DNA from: DATLGD01 sp035540755
GTDB taxonomy: Bacteria; Actinomycetota; Actinomycetes; Mycobacteriales; SCTD01
Direction: 5' to 3'
Length of the DNA stretch: 20,859 nucleotides
Assembly (NCBI GenBank): GCA_035540755.1
Contig: DATLGD010000052.1
Location: forward strand, 1 to 20,859
Positions within the stretch are counted from its first letter, which is position 1. Each line of letters starts with the position of its first letter. The position numbers and the translations under genes were made by a program. The notes beneath the pieces are model-generated. The model was not told the origin of the DNA and searched no databases. It worked only from the letters and a program-made list of their open reading frames with translations. Below are positions 14,294 through 20,859 of the stretch, piece after piece.

Positions 14294-14306
14294 GCCGGCG
14301 GCGCCG

Positions 14307-15947
14307 TCAGCCGCTCAGGGCGGTGCTGACCGCCTCGCGCAGCGCGCGCGCGAGCGCCACACCGGCGACCCGGTCGGTGCGGACCTCCACCACCTGCAGG
14401 CCGGACGGGGCGGGGAGGTCCGGGATCGCCGCAGCGCGCGTGTAGGGCGTGCCCGTCGCCGCGCACAGCGCAGCGAGGTCGACGCCGTGCGGCGTGCCGA
14501 AGACCCGCTCGAACGCGCCGGCGTGCCCGGGCCCGCCCTGCTCGAGCAGCCCGAAGATCTCGCCGCCGTCGTTGTTGACGACCACGATCGTCAGATCCGG
14601 CCGCGGCTCGTCCGGACCGAGCACCAGCCCGTTCGCGTCGTGCAGGAAGGTGAGGTCGCCCAGGAGCGCGAAGGTCGGCCCCGCCGCCAGGGCGACCCCG
14701 GCCGCCGTGCTCACCGTGCCGTCGATGCCGGCCGCCCCCCGGTTGGCGAGCACCCGGACGCCGTTCCGCGGGCCGGCGAGGAACGCGTCCCGCACCGGCA
14801 TGCTCGACCCGACGACCACCGTCGCCCCGTGCCGCCCCGCGCTGTCGAGGACGGCGCGGGCCACCAGCGGCTCCGCAACGCCGTCGGCGTCGGAGAGCAC
14901 CCGGTCGACGGCGTCCCGGGCAGCCCGGCCGGCGTCCTGCCACGCGGGCAGCCAGGCCGTGTCGACCTCGCCGCCGGACGGCGCGGGCACCGCGGGCAGT
15001 GCGCGGCCGGCCGTGCGCGACGGGTCCGGCCACCGGCCGTGCACCGCCACGACGTCGGCCGGGGCGCTGGCCACGAGCCGCCCGACCGCCCGGCTGAGCG
15101 TCGGCCGCCCCACGACCAGCACCCGCTCGGGCGGGGGGAGCGTGCCGGCTCCCAGCACCAGGTCCGGGACGGGCAGGACCTCGGGCCCGGGGCGGGCGCC
15201 GGACGACGGCTCGGCCACCACCGGCCAGCCGCGGGCGGAGGCGAGCGCCTGCGCGGCAGCGGCGTCGCCCCCGTCGCCGAGCACGACCACGGTGCGCGCG
15301 GGCAGGTCGTCCGCCGGCGGCGCCGGGCGGCTGCTGGGCACCGGGGCGGTCCAGGGCGCGCCGCCGTCGCGGCCGTCGAGCGGCTCGGGCCAGCCGTCGT
15401 CGGCTACGCCGGGCACGAGCGGCTCGCGGAAGCCGAGGTTGAGGTGGACCGGCCCGGGGTCGTGCCGGGACGCCGCAACGGCCTGGCAGGCCATCGACCG
15501 CCAGTACGCCGCCTCACCGGCCCGGGCGGACGGCGCGCCGACCTCGACGAACCAGCGCACCGCGGAGCCGAAGGCCTTGACCTGGTCGACCGTCTGGTTG
15601 GCGCCGGTGCCGCGCAGCTCCGGCGGCCGGTCGGCGGTCAGCAGCAGCAGCGGCACGCCGGCCTCCGAGGCCTCGGCGACCGCCGGGTGCAGGTTCAGCA
15701 CCGCGGTGCCCGACGTCGTCACCACCGGCACCGGGACGCCCGCGGCCTTGGCCAGCCCGAGCGCGAGGAACCCGGCCGAGCGCTCGTCGATGCGCACGTG
15801 CAGGCGCAGCCGTCCCTCGGCGTCCGCGGCGTGCAGCGCGAGCGCCAGCGGGGCGCTCCGGGAGCCTGGCGCGATGACCGCCTCCCGCACCCCGTTCCGC
15901 ACCAGCTCGTCGACGAGCACCCGGGCCAGCGCCGTCGACGGGTTCAC
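14307..15947 (-). CDS. menD: 2-succinyl-5-enolpyruvyl-6-hydroxy-3-cyclohexene-1-carboxylate synthase (SEPHCHC synthase)
   Basis: A 546-aa thiamine diphosphate enzyme that adds 2-oxoglutarate (after decarboxylation) to isochorismate, the first committed step of menaquinone synthesis. The N-terminus MNPSTALARVLVDELVRNG, the APGSRSAPLALAL segment and RIDERSAGF with catalytic E55 match mycobacterial MenD, including residue numbering if the start is GTG 15947; the alternative ATG 15956 adds three residues (MRG). The ThDP site is GDLTFLHDANGL followed by VVVNNDGGEIF. It is a complete family member in length. The gene is downstream of menC on the same strand, separated by 142 bp that contain a nested inverted-repeat element. 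Its 3' end is 13 bp from the small ORF on the other strand. Confidence 0.95.
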   Translation of the reverse strand: MNPSTALARVLVDELVRNGVREAVIAPGSRSAPLALALHAADAEGRLRLHVRIDERSAGFLALGLAKAAGVPVPVVTTSGTAVLNLHPAVAEASEAGVPLLLLTADRPPELRGTGANQTVDQVKAFGSAVRWFVEVGAPSARAGEAAYWRSMACQAVAASRHDPGPVHLNLGFREPLVPGVADDGWPEPLDGRDGGAPWTAPVPSSRPAPPADDLPARTVVVLGDGGDAAAAQALASARGWPVVAEPSSGARPGPEVLPVPDLVLGAGTLPPPERVLVVGRPTLSRAVGRLVASAPADVVAVHGRWPDPSRTAGRALPAVPAPSGGEVDTAWLPAWQDAGRAARDAVDRVLSDADGVAEPLVARAVLDSAGRHGATVVVGSSMPVRDAFLAGPRNGVRVLANRGAAGIDGTVSTAAGVALAAGPTFALLGDLTFLHDANGLVLGPDEPRPDLTIVVVNNDGGEIFGLLEQGGPGHAGAFERVFGTPHGVDLAALCAATGTPYTRAAAIPDLPAPSGLQVVEVRTDRVAGVALARALREAVSTALSG

Positions 15948-15965
15948 CCCGCGCATCCTGCCCGC

Positions 15966-16078
15966 TGCGTCCGCGTCCTGGCACATCGACGCGGCGCGCG
16001 CGCCCGGACGCACGCCCAGCCGGCCCGGCGGTGCGTCCGCACCGCCCCGCTCAGCGGGTGTGTCAGGACGCGGACGCA
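15966..16078. repeat. Nested inverted-repeat element between menC and menD
   Basis: Outer 20-bp arms 15966-15985 and 16059-16078 are complementary but for one G-T pair (read on the plus strand). Inside lie a 9-bp stem (16027-16035 with 16038-16046), a 5-6 bp stem CCCGC-TCA-GCGGG (16046-16058) and the self-complementary GGCGCGCGCGCC (15993-16004). The unit GTGCGTCCG or its complement appears several times. The element could fold as a multi-branched RNA or be a small palindromic repeat; no protein or known RNA was recognised. Confidence 0.75.
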
Positions 16079-16089
16079 AGGGGTGGGGT

Positions 16090-17049
16090 TCAGAGCAGCG
16101 CGGCGCAGCGGCGCAGCCGGTCGCGCCACCACGCCTGCCGGGTCGGCCGCGCGGAGAGGGCCTGCAGCCGTGCCGGGTCCGGAGCCACGGCGCGCACCGG
16201 CAGGGAGCCGTCCTCGACCCGGAGGTCGGCGACGTCGTCGCTCATCAGGCCGGTGGTCGCCAGGCCGCACGCGTAGGGCAGGTCGGGCAGGGCGGCGGCG
16301 AGGGCCAGGCCGGCGGTGATCCCCACCGAGGTCTCGAGCGCCGACGAGACGACGACCGGCAGCCCGCTCTCCGCGGCGACGTGCAGGGCCGGGGCGACGC
16401 CGCCGAGGGGGGCGACCTTGACGACGACGACGTCGGCCGCGCCGAGGCGCGCCACCCGCAGCGGGTCCTCGGCGCGGCGCACGCTCTCGTCGGCGGCCAC
16501 CGGCACGCCGAGCCCTTCCTGCCGCAGGGCGGCGAGCTCCTCGACGGTGGCGCAGGGCTGCTCGGCGTACTCGAGCCCGAGCGGCGCGAGGGCGGTCAGC
16601 GCGCGGACCGCCTGGTCGAGCGTCCAGCCGCCGTTGGCGTCGACCCGCACCCGGCCGCCGTCGCCCAGGGCCTCCCGCACGGCCCGGACCCGGGCGACGT
16701 CGTCGTCGAGCAGCCCGCCGGGCTCCGCCACCTTCACCTTCGCGGTGGTGCAGCCGGGGAACCGGGCGAGGATCGCCGGCACCTGGTCGGGTGGCACGGG
16801 CGGCACCGTCGCGTTCACCGGCACCCGCTCGCGCACGGGCGGGGGCCAACCGCGCTCGGACGCCTCGAGGGCCGCGGCCAGCCAGCGGGCGGCCTCGGCG
16901 TCGTCGTACTCCGGGAAGGGGGCGAACTCGCCCCAGCCGGCCGGGCCCTCGATCAGCACGGCCTCCCGGATCTGCACGCCGCGGAACAGCACGCGCATGG
17001 GGATGGCCACCACGTGCGCCCGGTGCACCAGCGCGTCGACGTCGAGCAC
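16090..17049 (-). CDS. menC: o-Succinylbenzoate synthase
   Basis: A 319-aa enolase-superfamily enzyme that dehydrates SHCHC to o-succinylbenzoate. All active-site residues are visible: K104-V-K106 in TTAKVKVAEPG, the metal ligands D136 (RVDANGGW), E162 (EYAEQP) and D186 (VAADESVR), and K210 (VVVVKVAPLGG). The N-terminal VVAIPMRVLFRG with VLIEGPAGWGEFAPF matches mycobacterial MenC. GTG 17049 leaves about 12 residues before that segment, as in the relatives; longer in-frame extensions run across the menB start and were rejected. It is divergent from menB, with only 19 bp between the two start codons, and is followed by menD on the same strand. Confidence 0.94.
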   Translation of the reverse strand: MLDVDALVHRAHVVAIPMRVLFRGVQIREAVLIEGPAGWGEFAPFPEYDDAEAARWLAAALEASERGWPPPVRERVPVNATVPPVPPDQVPAILARFPGCTTAKVKVAEPGGLLDDDVARVRAVREALGDGGRVRVDANGGWTLDQAVRALTALAPLGLEYAEQPCATVEELAALRQEGLGVPVAADESVRRAEDPLRVARLGAADVVVVKVAPLGGVAPALHVAAESGLPVVVSSALETSVGITAGLALAAALPDLPYACGLATTGLMSDDVADLRVEDGSLPVRAVAPDPARLQALSARPTRQAWWRDRLRRCAALL

Positions 17050-17054
17050 GGCTC

Positions 17055-17060
17055 TAGTCT
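17055..17060 (+). promoter_or_regulatory. Candidate -10 box for menB
   Basis: TAGTCT ends 8 nt before GTG 17069, and no ribosome site is present (CCCTCCCC precedes the start). It fits a leaderless transcript. The -35 would fall inside the menC coding sequence. Confidence 0.45.
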
Positions 17061-17068
17061 CCCTCCCC

Positions 17069-17986
17069 GTGACCGTCTCCGAGATCTTCGACCCCTCCTC
17101 CTGGCGGGAGGTACCTGGGTTCGAGGGCCTCACCGACCTCACCTACCACCGGCACACCGCCCCGGGCCGTGACGGGATGGTCGTGCGGGTCGCCTTCGAC
17201 CGGCCGGAGGTGCGCAACGCGTTCCGCCCGCACACCGTCGACGAGCTGCACCGGGTGCTCGACCACGCCCGCCAGTCATCCGACGTCGGCTGCGTGCTGC
17301 TCACCGGGAACGGCCCGTCCCCCAAGGACGGCGGCTGGGCGTTCTGCTCCGGCGGCGACCAGCGCATCCGCGGCCGGTCGGGCTACCGGTACGCCGTCGG
17401 CGAGACGGCCGAGTCGGTCGACCCGGCACGGGCCGGCCGGCTGCACATCCTCGAGGTGCAGCGCCTCATCCGCACCATGCCGAAGGTCGTCATCTGCGTC
17501 GTCCCGGGGTGGGCGGCCGGCGGCGGGCACTCGCTGCACGTCGTCTGCGACCTCACGCTCGCCAGCCGCGAGCACGCCCGGTTCAAGCAGACCGACGCCG
17601 ACGTCGGCAGCTTCGACGGCGGCTACGGCTCGGCCTACCTGGCCCGGCAGGTCGGGCAGAAGGCGGCCCGCGAGATCTTCTTCCTCGGTGCCGAGCACGA
17701 CGCCGAGGACGCCTTCCGGATGGGCATGGTCAACCGGGTCGTGCCGCACGCCGAGCTCGAGTCGACCGCGATCGCCTGGGCGCAGACGGTCTGCCGGAAG
17801 TCGCCGACGGCGCAGCGGATGCTGAAGTTCGCCTTCAACGCCGTGGACGACGGCATGGTCGGGCAGCAGGTGTTCGCCGGCGAGGCGACCCGGCTGGCGT
17901 ACATGACCGACGAGGCCGTCGAGGGGCGGGACGCCTTCCTCGAGAAGCGCTCGCCGGACTGGGACGCCTACCCCTACTACTTCTGA
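17069..17986 (+). CDS. menB: 1,4-Dihydroxy-2-naphthoyl-CoA synthase
   Basis: A 305-aa crotonase-fold enzyme that cyclises o-succinylbenzoyl-CoA to 1,4-dihydroxy-2-naphthoyl-CoA. Family features are FDRPEVRNAFRPHTVDEL, the oxyanion-hole segments WAFCSGGDQRIRG and WAAGGGHSLHVVCDL, the MenB-specific ADVGSFDGGYGSAYLAR, and the aromatic C-terminus WDAYPYYF that crosses to the neighbouring subunit in known structures. Length and the extended N-terminus (FDPSSWREVPGFEGLTDLTY) match actinobacterial MenB. GTG 17069 was chosen by this N-terminus and the -10 box. It leads a plus-strand group menB-menE-menA, with menE 17 bp downstream. Confidence 0.96.
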   Translation: MTVSEIFDPSSWREVPGFEGLTDLTYHRHTAPGRDGMVVRVAFDRPEVRNAFRPHTVDELHRVLDHARQSSDVGCVLLTGNGPSPKDGGWAFCSGGDQRIRGRSGYRYAVGETAESVDPARAGRLHILEVQRLIRTMPKVVICVVPGWAAGGGHSLHVVCDLTLASREHARFKQTDADVGSFDGGYGSAYLARQVGQKAAREIFFLGAEHDAEDAFRMGMVNRVVPHAELESTAIAWAQTVCRKSPTAQRMLKFAFNAVDDGMVGQQVFAGEATRLAYMTDEAVEGRDAFLEKRSPDWDAYPYYF

Positions 17987-18003
17987 AGAAGGCCGCACTC
18001 CTG

Positions 18004-19062
18004 ATGAGGCCGCTGCTGGCTGCGGCTCCCACGCTCGAGCTGCTCGACGCCGCGCTCGCCGGCACCGGACCTGCGCTCCTGCCGACGACCGAACCCGCTG
18101 TGCTGCAGGCCCTTCGTGCTGACGATCCGGTGGACGACGTCGTCGCCGTCGTCGTGCCGACCTCCGGCTCGACCGGTGTCCCGAAGGGGGTCCTGCTGTC
18201 GGCGGCGGCGCTGCGCGCCTCGGCGGAGGCGACGGCCGCCCGGCTCGGCGGGCACGGCCAGTGGCTGCTGGCGATCCCGCCGACGCACGTGGGCGGGCTG
18301 CAGGTGCTGGTGCGCTCGCTGCTGGGCGGCACGTCACCGGTTCCCCTCGACGGGCCGACGACGGTCGCGTCGTTCGAGGCCGCGGCTGAGCAGCTGACCG
18401 GCGGGCGCCGCTACGCCTCGCTGGTGCCGACGCAGCTGCGCCGCCTGCTCGGCAGCCCCGCCCTGCGGTCGTTCGACGCCGTCCTGCTCGGCGGCGCGGC
18501 GGCACCGGACGCGCTGCTGGAGGCCGCCCGCGCCGACGGCGTCCGCGTCGTTCCCACCTACGGCATGAGCGAGACCAGCGGCGGCTGCGTGTACGACGGC
18601 GTCCCGCTGGACGGCGTCGAGGTGGAGGCGGGCACGCGCGTCCGGGTGCGCGGGCCGGTGCTGGCCGAGGCCTACCGGTCCGGGCCGCTGCGCGACCCCG
18701 ACGGCTTCTTCACCACCGACGACGTGGGGGAGTGGCGCGACGGCCGGCTCGTGGTGCTCGGCCGGGCCGACGACGTCGTCGTCACCGGCGGGGAGAAGGT
18801 CGCACCCGCGGCGGTCGAGGCCGTGCTGCGCGCTCACCCGAGCGTCGTCGACGTCGCGGTCGTCGGGGTGCCGGACGAGGAGTGGGGGCAGCGCGTCGTC
18901 GCCGTCGTCGTGCTGCGCGGCCCCCTGGCGCTGGCCGAGGCGCGCGACGTCGTCGCCGGACCGCTGCCGCGCGCAGCGGCGCCGAGGGAGCTGCGGGTGG
19001 TCGACGCGCTGCCGCTGCTGAGCTCGGGCAAGGTGGACCGCATGCGGCTGAGGCAGGCGTGA
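18004..19062 (+). CDS. menE: o-Succinylbenzoate-CoA ligase
   Basis: A 352-aa AMP-forming acyl-CoA ligase (ANL superfamily) that activates o-succinylbenzoate with CoA for MenB. Motifs in order are VPTSGSTGVPKGVLLS (P-loop), TYGMSETSGG, TTDDVGEWRDGRL, GRADDVVVTGGEKVAP (hinge) and SSGKVDRMRLRQA with the C-terminal catalytic lysine. At 352 aa it is shorter than the 450-500 aa of E. coli or Bacillus enzymes because the N-terminal part before the P-loop is only about 55 residues; mycobacterial MenE is similarly short, so this is a lineage trait, not a truncation. ATG 18004 lies 17 bp after menB with GAAGG about 10 nt upstream. The stop overlaps the menA start by 4 nt. Confidence 0.94.
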   Translation: MRPLLAAAPTLELLDAALAGTGPALLPTTEPAVLQALRADDPVDDVVAVVVPTSGSTGVPKGVLLSAAALRASAEATAARLGGHGQWLLAIPPTHVGGLQVLVRSLLGGTSPVPLDGPTTVASFEAAAEQLTGGRRYASLVPTQLRRLLGSPALRSFDAVLLGGAAAPDALLEAARADGVRVVPTYGMSETSGGCVYDGVPLDGVEVEAGTRVRVRGPVLAEAYRSGPLRDPDGFFTTDDVGEWRDGRLVVLGRADDVVVTGGEKVAPAAVEAVLRAHPSVVDVAVVGVPDEEWGQRVVAVVVLRGPLALAEARDVVAGPLPRAAAPRELRVVDALPLLSSGKVDRMRLRQA

Positions 19063-19925
19063 CCACGCCCGCGCAGTGGGTCGCCGGCGCCCGTCCGCGC
19101 ACGCTGCCCGCCGCCGTCGCGCCGGTGCTGGTCGGCACGGGCGCCGCGGTCGAGCCGTCCCCCGGGCGGGCGCTGCTGGCGCTCGTGGTCGCGCTGGCGC
19201 TCCAGGTCGGCGTCAACTACGCCAACGACTACAGCGACGGCGTGCGCGGCACCGACGACGACCGGGTCGGCCCGCTGCGCCTGGTCGGCTCCGGGCTGGC
19301 CGCGCCCGCCGCGGTGAAGCGCGCGGCGCTGCTGGCGCTCGCCGCGGCCGCGGTGGCCGGGCTCGTGCTGGCGCTGCTGACGACCCTGTGGCTGGTGGTG
19401 CTCGGCGCGCTCTGCCTCGCCGCGGCCTGGGGCTACACCGGCACCTCCCGCCCCTACGGCTACCGGGGGCTCGGGGAGGTGAGCGTCTTCGTGTTCTTCG
19501 GCCTCGTCGCGGTGTGCGGCACGGCGTACGTGCAGGGGCAGCGCGTGCCCGTCGCCGCGGTGCTCGGCGGCGTCGCGATGGGCGCGCTGGCCTGCGCGAT
19601 CCTCGTGGTCAACAACCTGCGCGACCTGCCGACCGACGCCGTCGCGGGCAAGCGAACGCTGGCCGTGCGGGTCGGTGACCGCGGCACCCGCGGCCTCTAC
19701 TGCGGGCTCCTGGTCCTGGCGCTCCTCGTGCCGCTGCTCGTGGCCGGTGCGGAGCGCAACCCGTGGCCGCTGCTGGCGCTGGTCGCCGCTCCGCTCGCTG
19801 CGGCGCCGGTGCGGGCGGTGAGGGGCGGCGCCCGGGGGCCTGCGCTGGTGCCGGTGCTCGGGGCGACGGGCCGGCTGCAGCTCGCGATCGGCGTCCTGCT
19901 CGCTCTGGGCCTCGCCGCCACCTGA
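19059..19925 (+). CDS. menA: 1,4-Dihydroxy-2-naphthoate polyprenyltransferase
   Basis: A 288-aa membrane prenyltransferase of the UbiA superfamily that attaches the polyprenyl tail to 1,4-dihydroxy-2-naphthoate, giving demethylmenaquinone. The first Asp-rich site is NYANDYSDGVRGTDDDR and the second NNLRDLPTDAVAGKRTLAVR; both bind Mg-diphosphate. AGARPRTLPAAVAPVLVGT at the N-terminus is typical of MenA. About eight or nine hydrophobic segments fill the rest. GTG 19059 overlaps the menE stop (GTGA), so translation is coupled. The reading frame continues after the stop for 34 codons of coding-like composition, noted separately. Confidence 0.95.
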   Translation: MTTPAQWVAGARPRTLPAAVAPVLVGTGAAVEPSPGRALLALVVALALQVGVNYANDYSDGVRGTDDDRVGPLRLVGSGLAAPAAVKRAALLALAAAAVAGLVLALLTTLWLVVLGALCLAAAWGYTGTSRPYGYRGLGEVSVFVFFGLVAVCGTAYVQGQRVPVAAVLGGVAMGALACAILVVNNLRDLPTDAVAGKRTLAVRVGDRGTRGLYCGLLVLALLVPLLVAGAERNPWPLLALVAAPLAAAPVRAVRGGARGPALVPVLGATGRLQLAIGVLLALGLAAT

Positions 19926-20030
19926 CCGCCCGCCGTCCACGGAACCCGCCGGCCCGCCCGCTGCACCGGGCAGGTCGTCGTCGACGCCCCGGTCGCCGTC
20001 CGCTTCTCGCTCGCCGACCTGATGCCCTGA
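19926..20030 (+). other. Coding-like tail in the menA frame after the stop
   Basis: In the same frame as menA, 34 further codons run to TGA 20028-20030; the last 20 or so (GQVVVDAPVAVRFSLADLMP) have the strong GC third-position bias of genes here. It has no start signal. It may be a remnant of a lost gene end, a former C-terminal extension, or chance. Confidence 0.3.
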
Positions 20031-20039
20031 CCCGCTGCG

Positions 20040-20053
20040 GGGCGCTGGCGCCC
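20040..20053. terminator. Weak hairpin after menA
   Basis: GGGCGC-TG-GCGCCC is a perfect short palindrome between menA and menG. It lacks a T-run and is only a weak terminator candidate. Confidence 0.3.
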
Positions 20054-20088
20054 GCCCCCTGCGCGGGGCGCCGCACGCAGGAGGCAGG

Positions 20089-20094
20089 CAGACT
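20089..20094 (+). promoter_or_regulatory. Candidate -10 box for menG
   Basis: CAGACT ends 6 nt before GTG 20101. The first base departs from TANNNT, so this is a weak call supported mainly by the repeated spacing pattern in the window. Confidence 0.3.
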
Positions 20095-20100
20095 GACGGG

Positions 20101-20802
20101 GTGACCCGCGCGACGCTCGACAAGGACCCGGCCGATGTCGCCGCCATGTTCGACGAGGTGGCCCCCCGCTACGACCTGACCAACACCGTGCTGTCCCTCG
20201 GCCAGGACCGCGGCTGGCGGACGGCCGTCGGCCGCGCGCTCGGGCTGCGGGCGGGCGAGCGGGTGCTCGACCTCGCGGCCGGCACCGCCACCTCCAGCGC
20301 GGCGCTGGCCGCCACGGGCGCCCGGGTCGTCGGCTGCGACTTCTCGCTCGGCATGCTCCGGGTCGGCGCGCGTGCGGGGCACGCCGGCGTCGACCTGGTG
20401 GCCGGCGACGCCCTGCGCCTGCCGTTCGCCGACGGCGCGTTCGACGCCGTCACCATCTCCTTCGGCCTGCGCAACACCGCCGACCCCGACCGCGCGCTGC
20501 GCGAGCTGCTGCGGGTCACCCGACCTGGTGGCCGCGTGGTGGTGTGCGAGTTCAGCCACCCCACCTGGACGCCGTTCCGCACCGTCTACGTCGAGTACCT
20601 CATGCGGGCGCTGCCCGCCGTCGCCCGCCGGGTCAGCAGCGACCCGGCCGCCTACGAGTACCTGGCCGAGTCGATCCGGGCCTGGCCCGACCAGGCCGGC
20701 CTCGCCGCCGTCCTGCAGAAGGCCGGCTGGGAGCAGGTGGCCTGGCGCGACCTCACCGGCGGCATCGTGGCCCTCCACCGGGCCACCCGCCCCACCCCCT
20801 GA
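20101..20802 (+). CDS. menG: Demethylmenaquinone methyltransferase (UbiE/MenG family)
   Basis: A 233-aa SAM-dependent class I methyltransferase that performs the last step of menaquinone synthesis, methylating demethylmenaquinone. Motifs are MFDEVAPRYDLTNTVLSLG and WR (UbiE/MenG signature 1), VLDLAAGTATSSAAL (SAM motif I, with GTAT in place of the usual GTGD), GCDFSLGMLRVG, GDALRLPFADGAFDAVTISF, GLRNTADPDRALREL (signature 2) and RPGGRVVVCEFSHP. Length fits. GTG 20101 is at the family's usual start. It is separated from menA by 175 bp and may have its own promoter. Its last 11 codons form one arm of a perfect inverted repeat that reaches the window edge. Confidence 0.94.
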   Translation: MTRATLDKDPADVAAMFDEVAPRYDLTNTVLSLGQDRGWRTAVGRALGLRAGERVLDLAAGTATSSAALAATGARVVGCDFSLGMLRVGARAGHAGVDLVAGDALRLPFADGAFDAVTISFGLRNTADPDRALRELLRVTRPGGRVVVCEFSHPTWTPFRTVYVEYLMRALPAVARRVSSDPAAYEYLAESIRAWPDQAGLAAVLQKAGWEQVAWRDLTGGIVALHRATRPTP

Positions 20803-20859
20803 CCCGTCAAGAGGGCTCCCGACGGGTCAGGGGGTGGGGCGGGTGGCCCGGTGGAGGGC
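20770..20859. repeat. Perfect 39-bp inverted repeat covering the menG 3' end and the window edge
   Basis: Arms 20770-20808 and 20821-20859 are exact reverse complements around a 12-nt loop (20809-20820). The left arm is the last 11 codons of menG (from base 2 of a codon) plus 6 nt after the stop; the right arm encodes the same residues, ALHRATRPTP and stop, on the minus strand. The inner part (GACCCGTC / GACGGGTC) alone would be a plausible terminator. Pairing continues to the last base given, so its full length is unknown. Confidence 0.9.

Noticed and set aside
17050..17142. N-terminal extension of menC to 17142
   Set aside because: It crosses the menB start, is not similar to MenC proteins, and GTG 17049 gives the expected N-terminus.
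1..20859. tRNA, rRNA, CRISPR array, insertion sequence or prophage
   Set aside because: No tRNA-like cloverleaf, regular spaced repeats, transposase or integrase motifs were found on reading both strands.

Overview
This is a very GC-rich (about 74% by eye) actinobacterial chromosome segment. Codon third positions are almost all G or C, GTG starts are common, and gene order follows the hemL - phosphatase - cytochrome c biogenesis - menaquinone block that I recall from Mycobacterium tuberculosis (about Rv0524 to Rv0558). A bldC orthologue, tandem PLDc_N proteins and a DUF222/HNH-type gene point to a non-mycobacterial actinobacterium. Geodermatophilaceae (Blastococcus, Geodermatophilus, Modestobacter) is my best guess, from style rather than a search.

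Layout: (1) 1-627, the 5' part of a minus-strand DUF222 (13E12-type, usually HNH nuclease) gene whose promoter carries a perfect LexA/SOS box. (2) 821-7180, a plus-strand run: hemL, a histidine phosphatase, then the System II cytochrome c maturation set (ResA-like lipoprotein thioredoxin, CcdA, ResB, CcsB/ResC). (3) 7227-9947, small genes: two paralogous PLDc_N membrane proteins, bldC, a TetR regulator divergent from a 170-aa helical protein that resembles a TetR ligand domain without its HTH, and a DUF4229 membrane protein. (4) 10161-12671, a minus-strand set: an acidic 82-aa low-complexity protein, a JmjC/Cupin_4 oxygenase and a sucrase/ferredoxin-like protein. (5) 12804-20802, a nearly complete menaquinone set: menF(+), a 55-aa ORF(+), menD(-), menC(-), then menB-menE-menA-menG(+). 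MenH and a dedicated MenI thioesterase are not seen here.

Functionally the window links haem precursor synthesis (HemL), covalent haem attachment to cytochrome c (ResA/CcdA/ResB/CcsB) and the quinone pool (Men enzymes), so it is a respiratory-chain assembly locus with accessory genes in the middle.

Most worth following up: the acidic peptide / JmjC oxygenase pair separated by a 38-bp palindrome (possible precursor-modifier pair); the SOS-box promoter of the DUF222 gene; a recurrent -10 box placed 6-8 nt before RTG starts (leaderless transcription); two copies of a 32-bp palindrome with a compensatory base-pair change; a 113-bp nested inverted-repeat element between menC and menD; the HTH-less TetR-like partner; and a perfect 39-bp inverted repeat that folds the end of menG back on itself at the window edge, which may be an assembly artefact.
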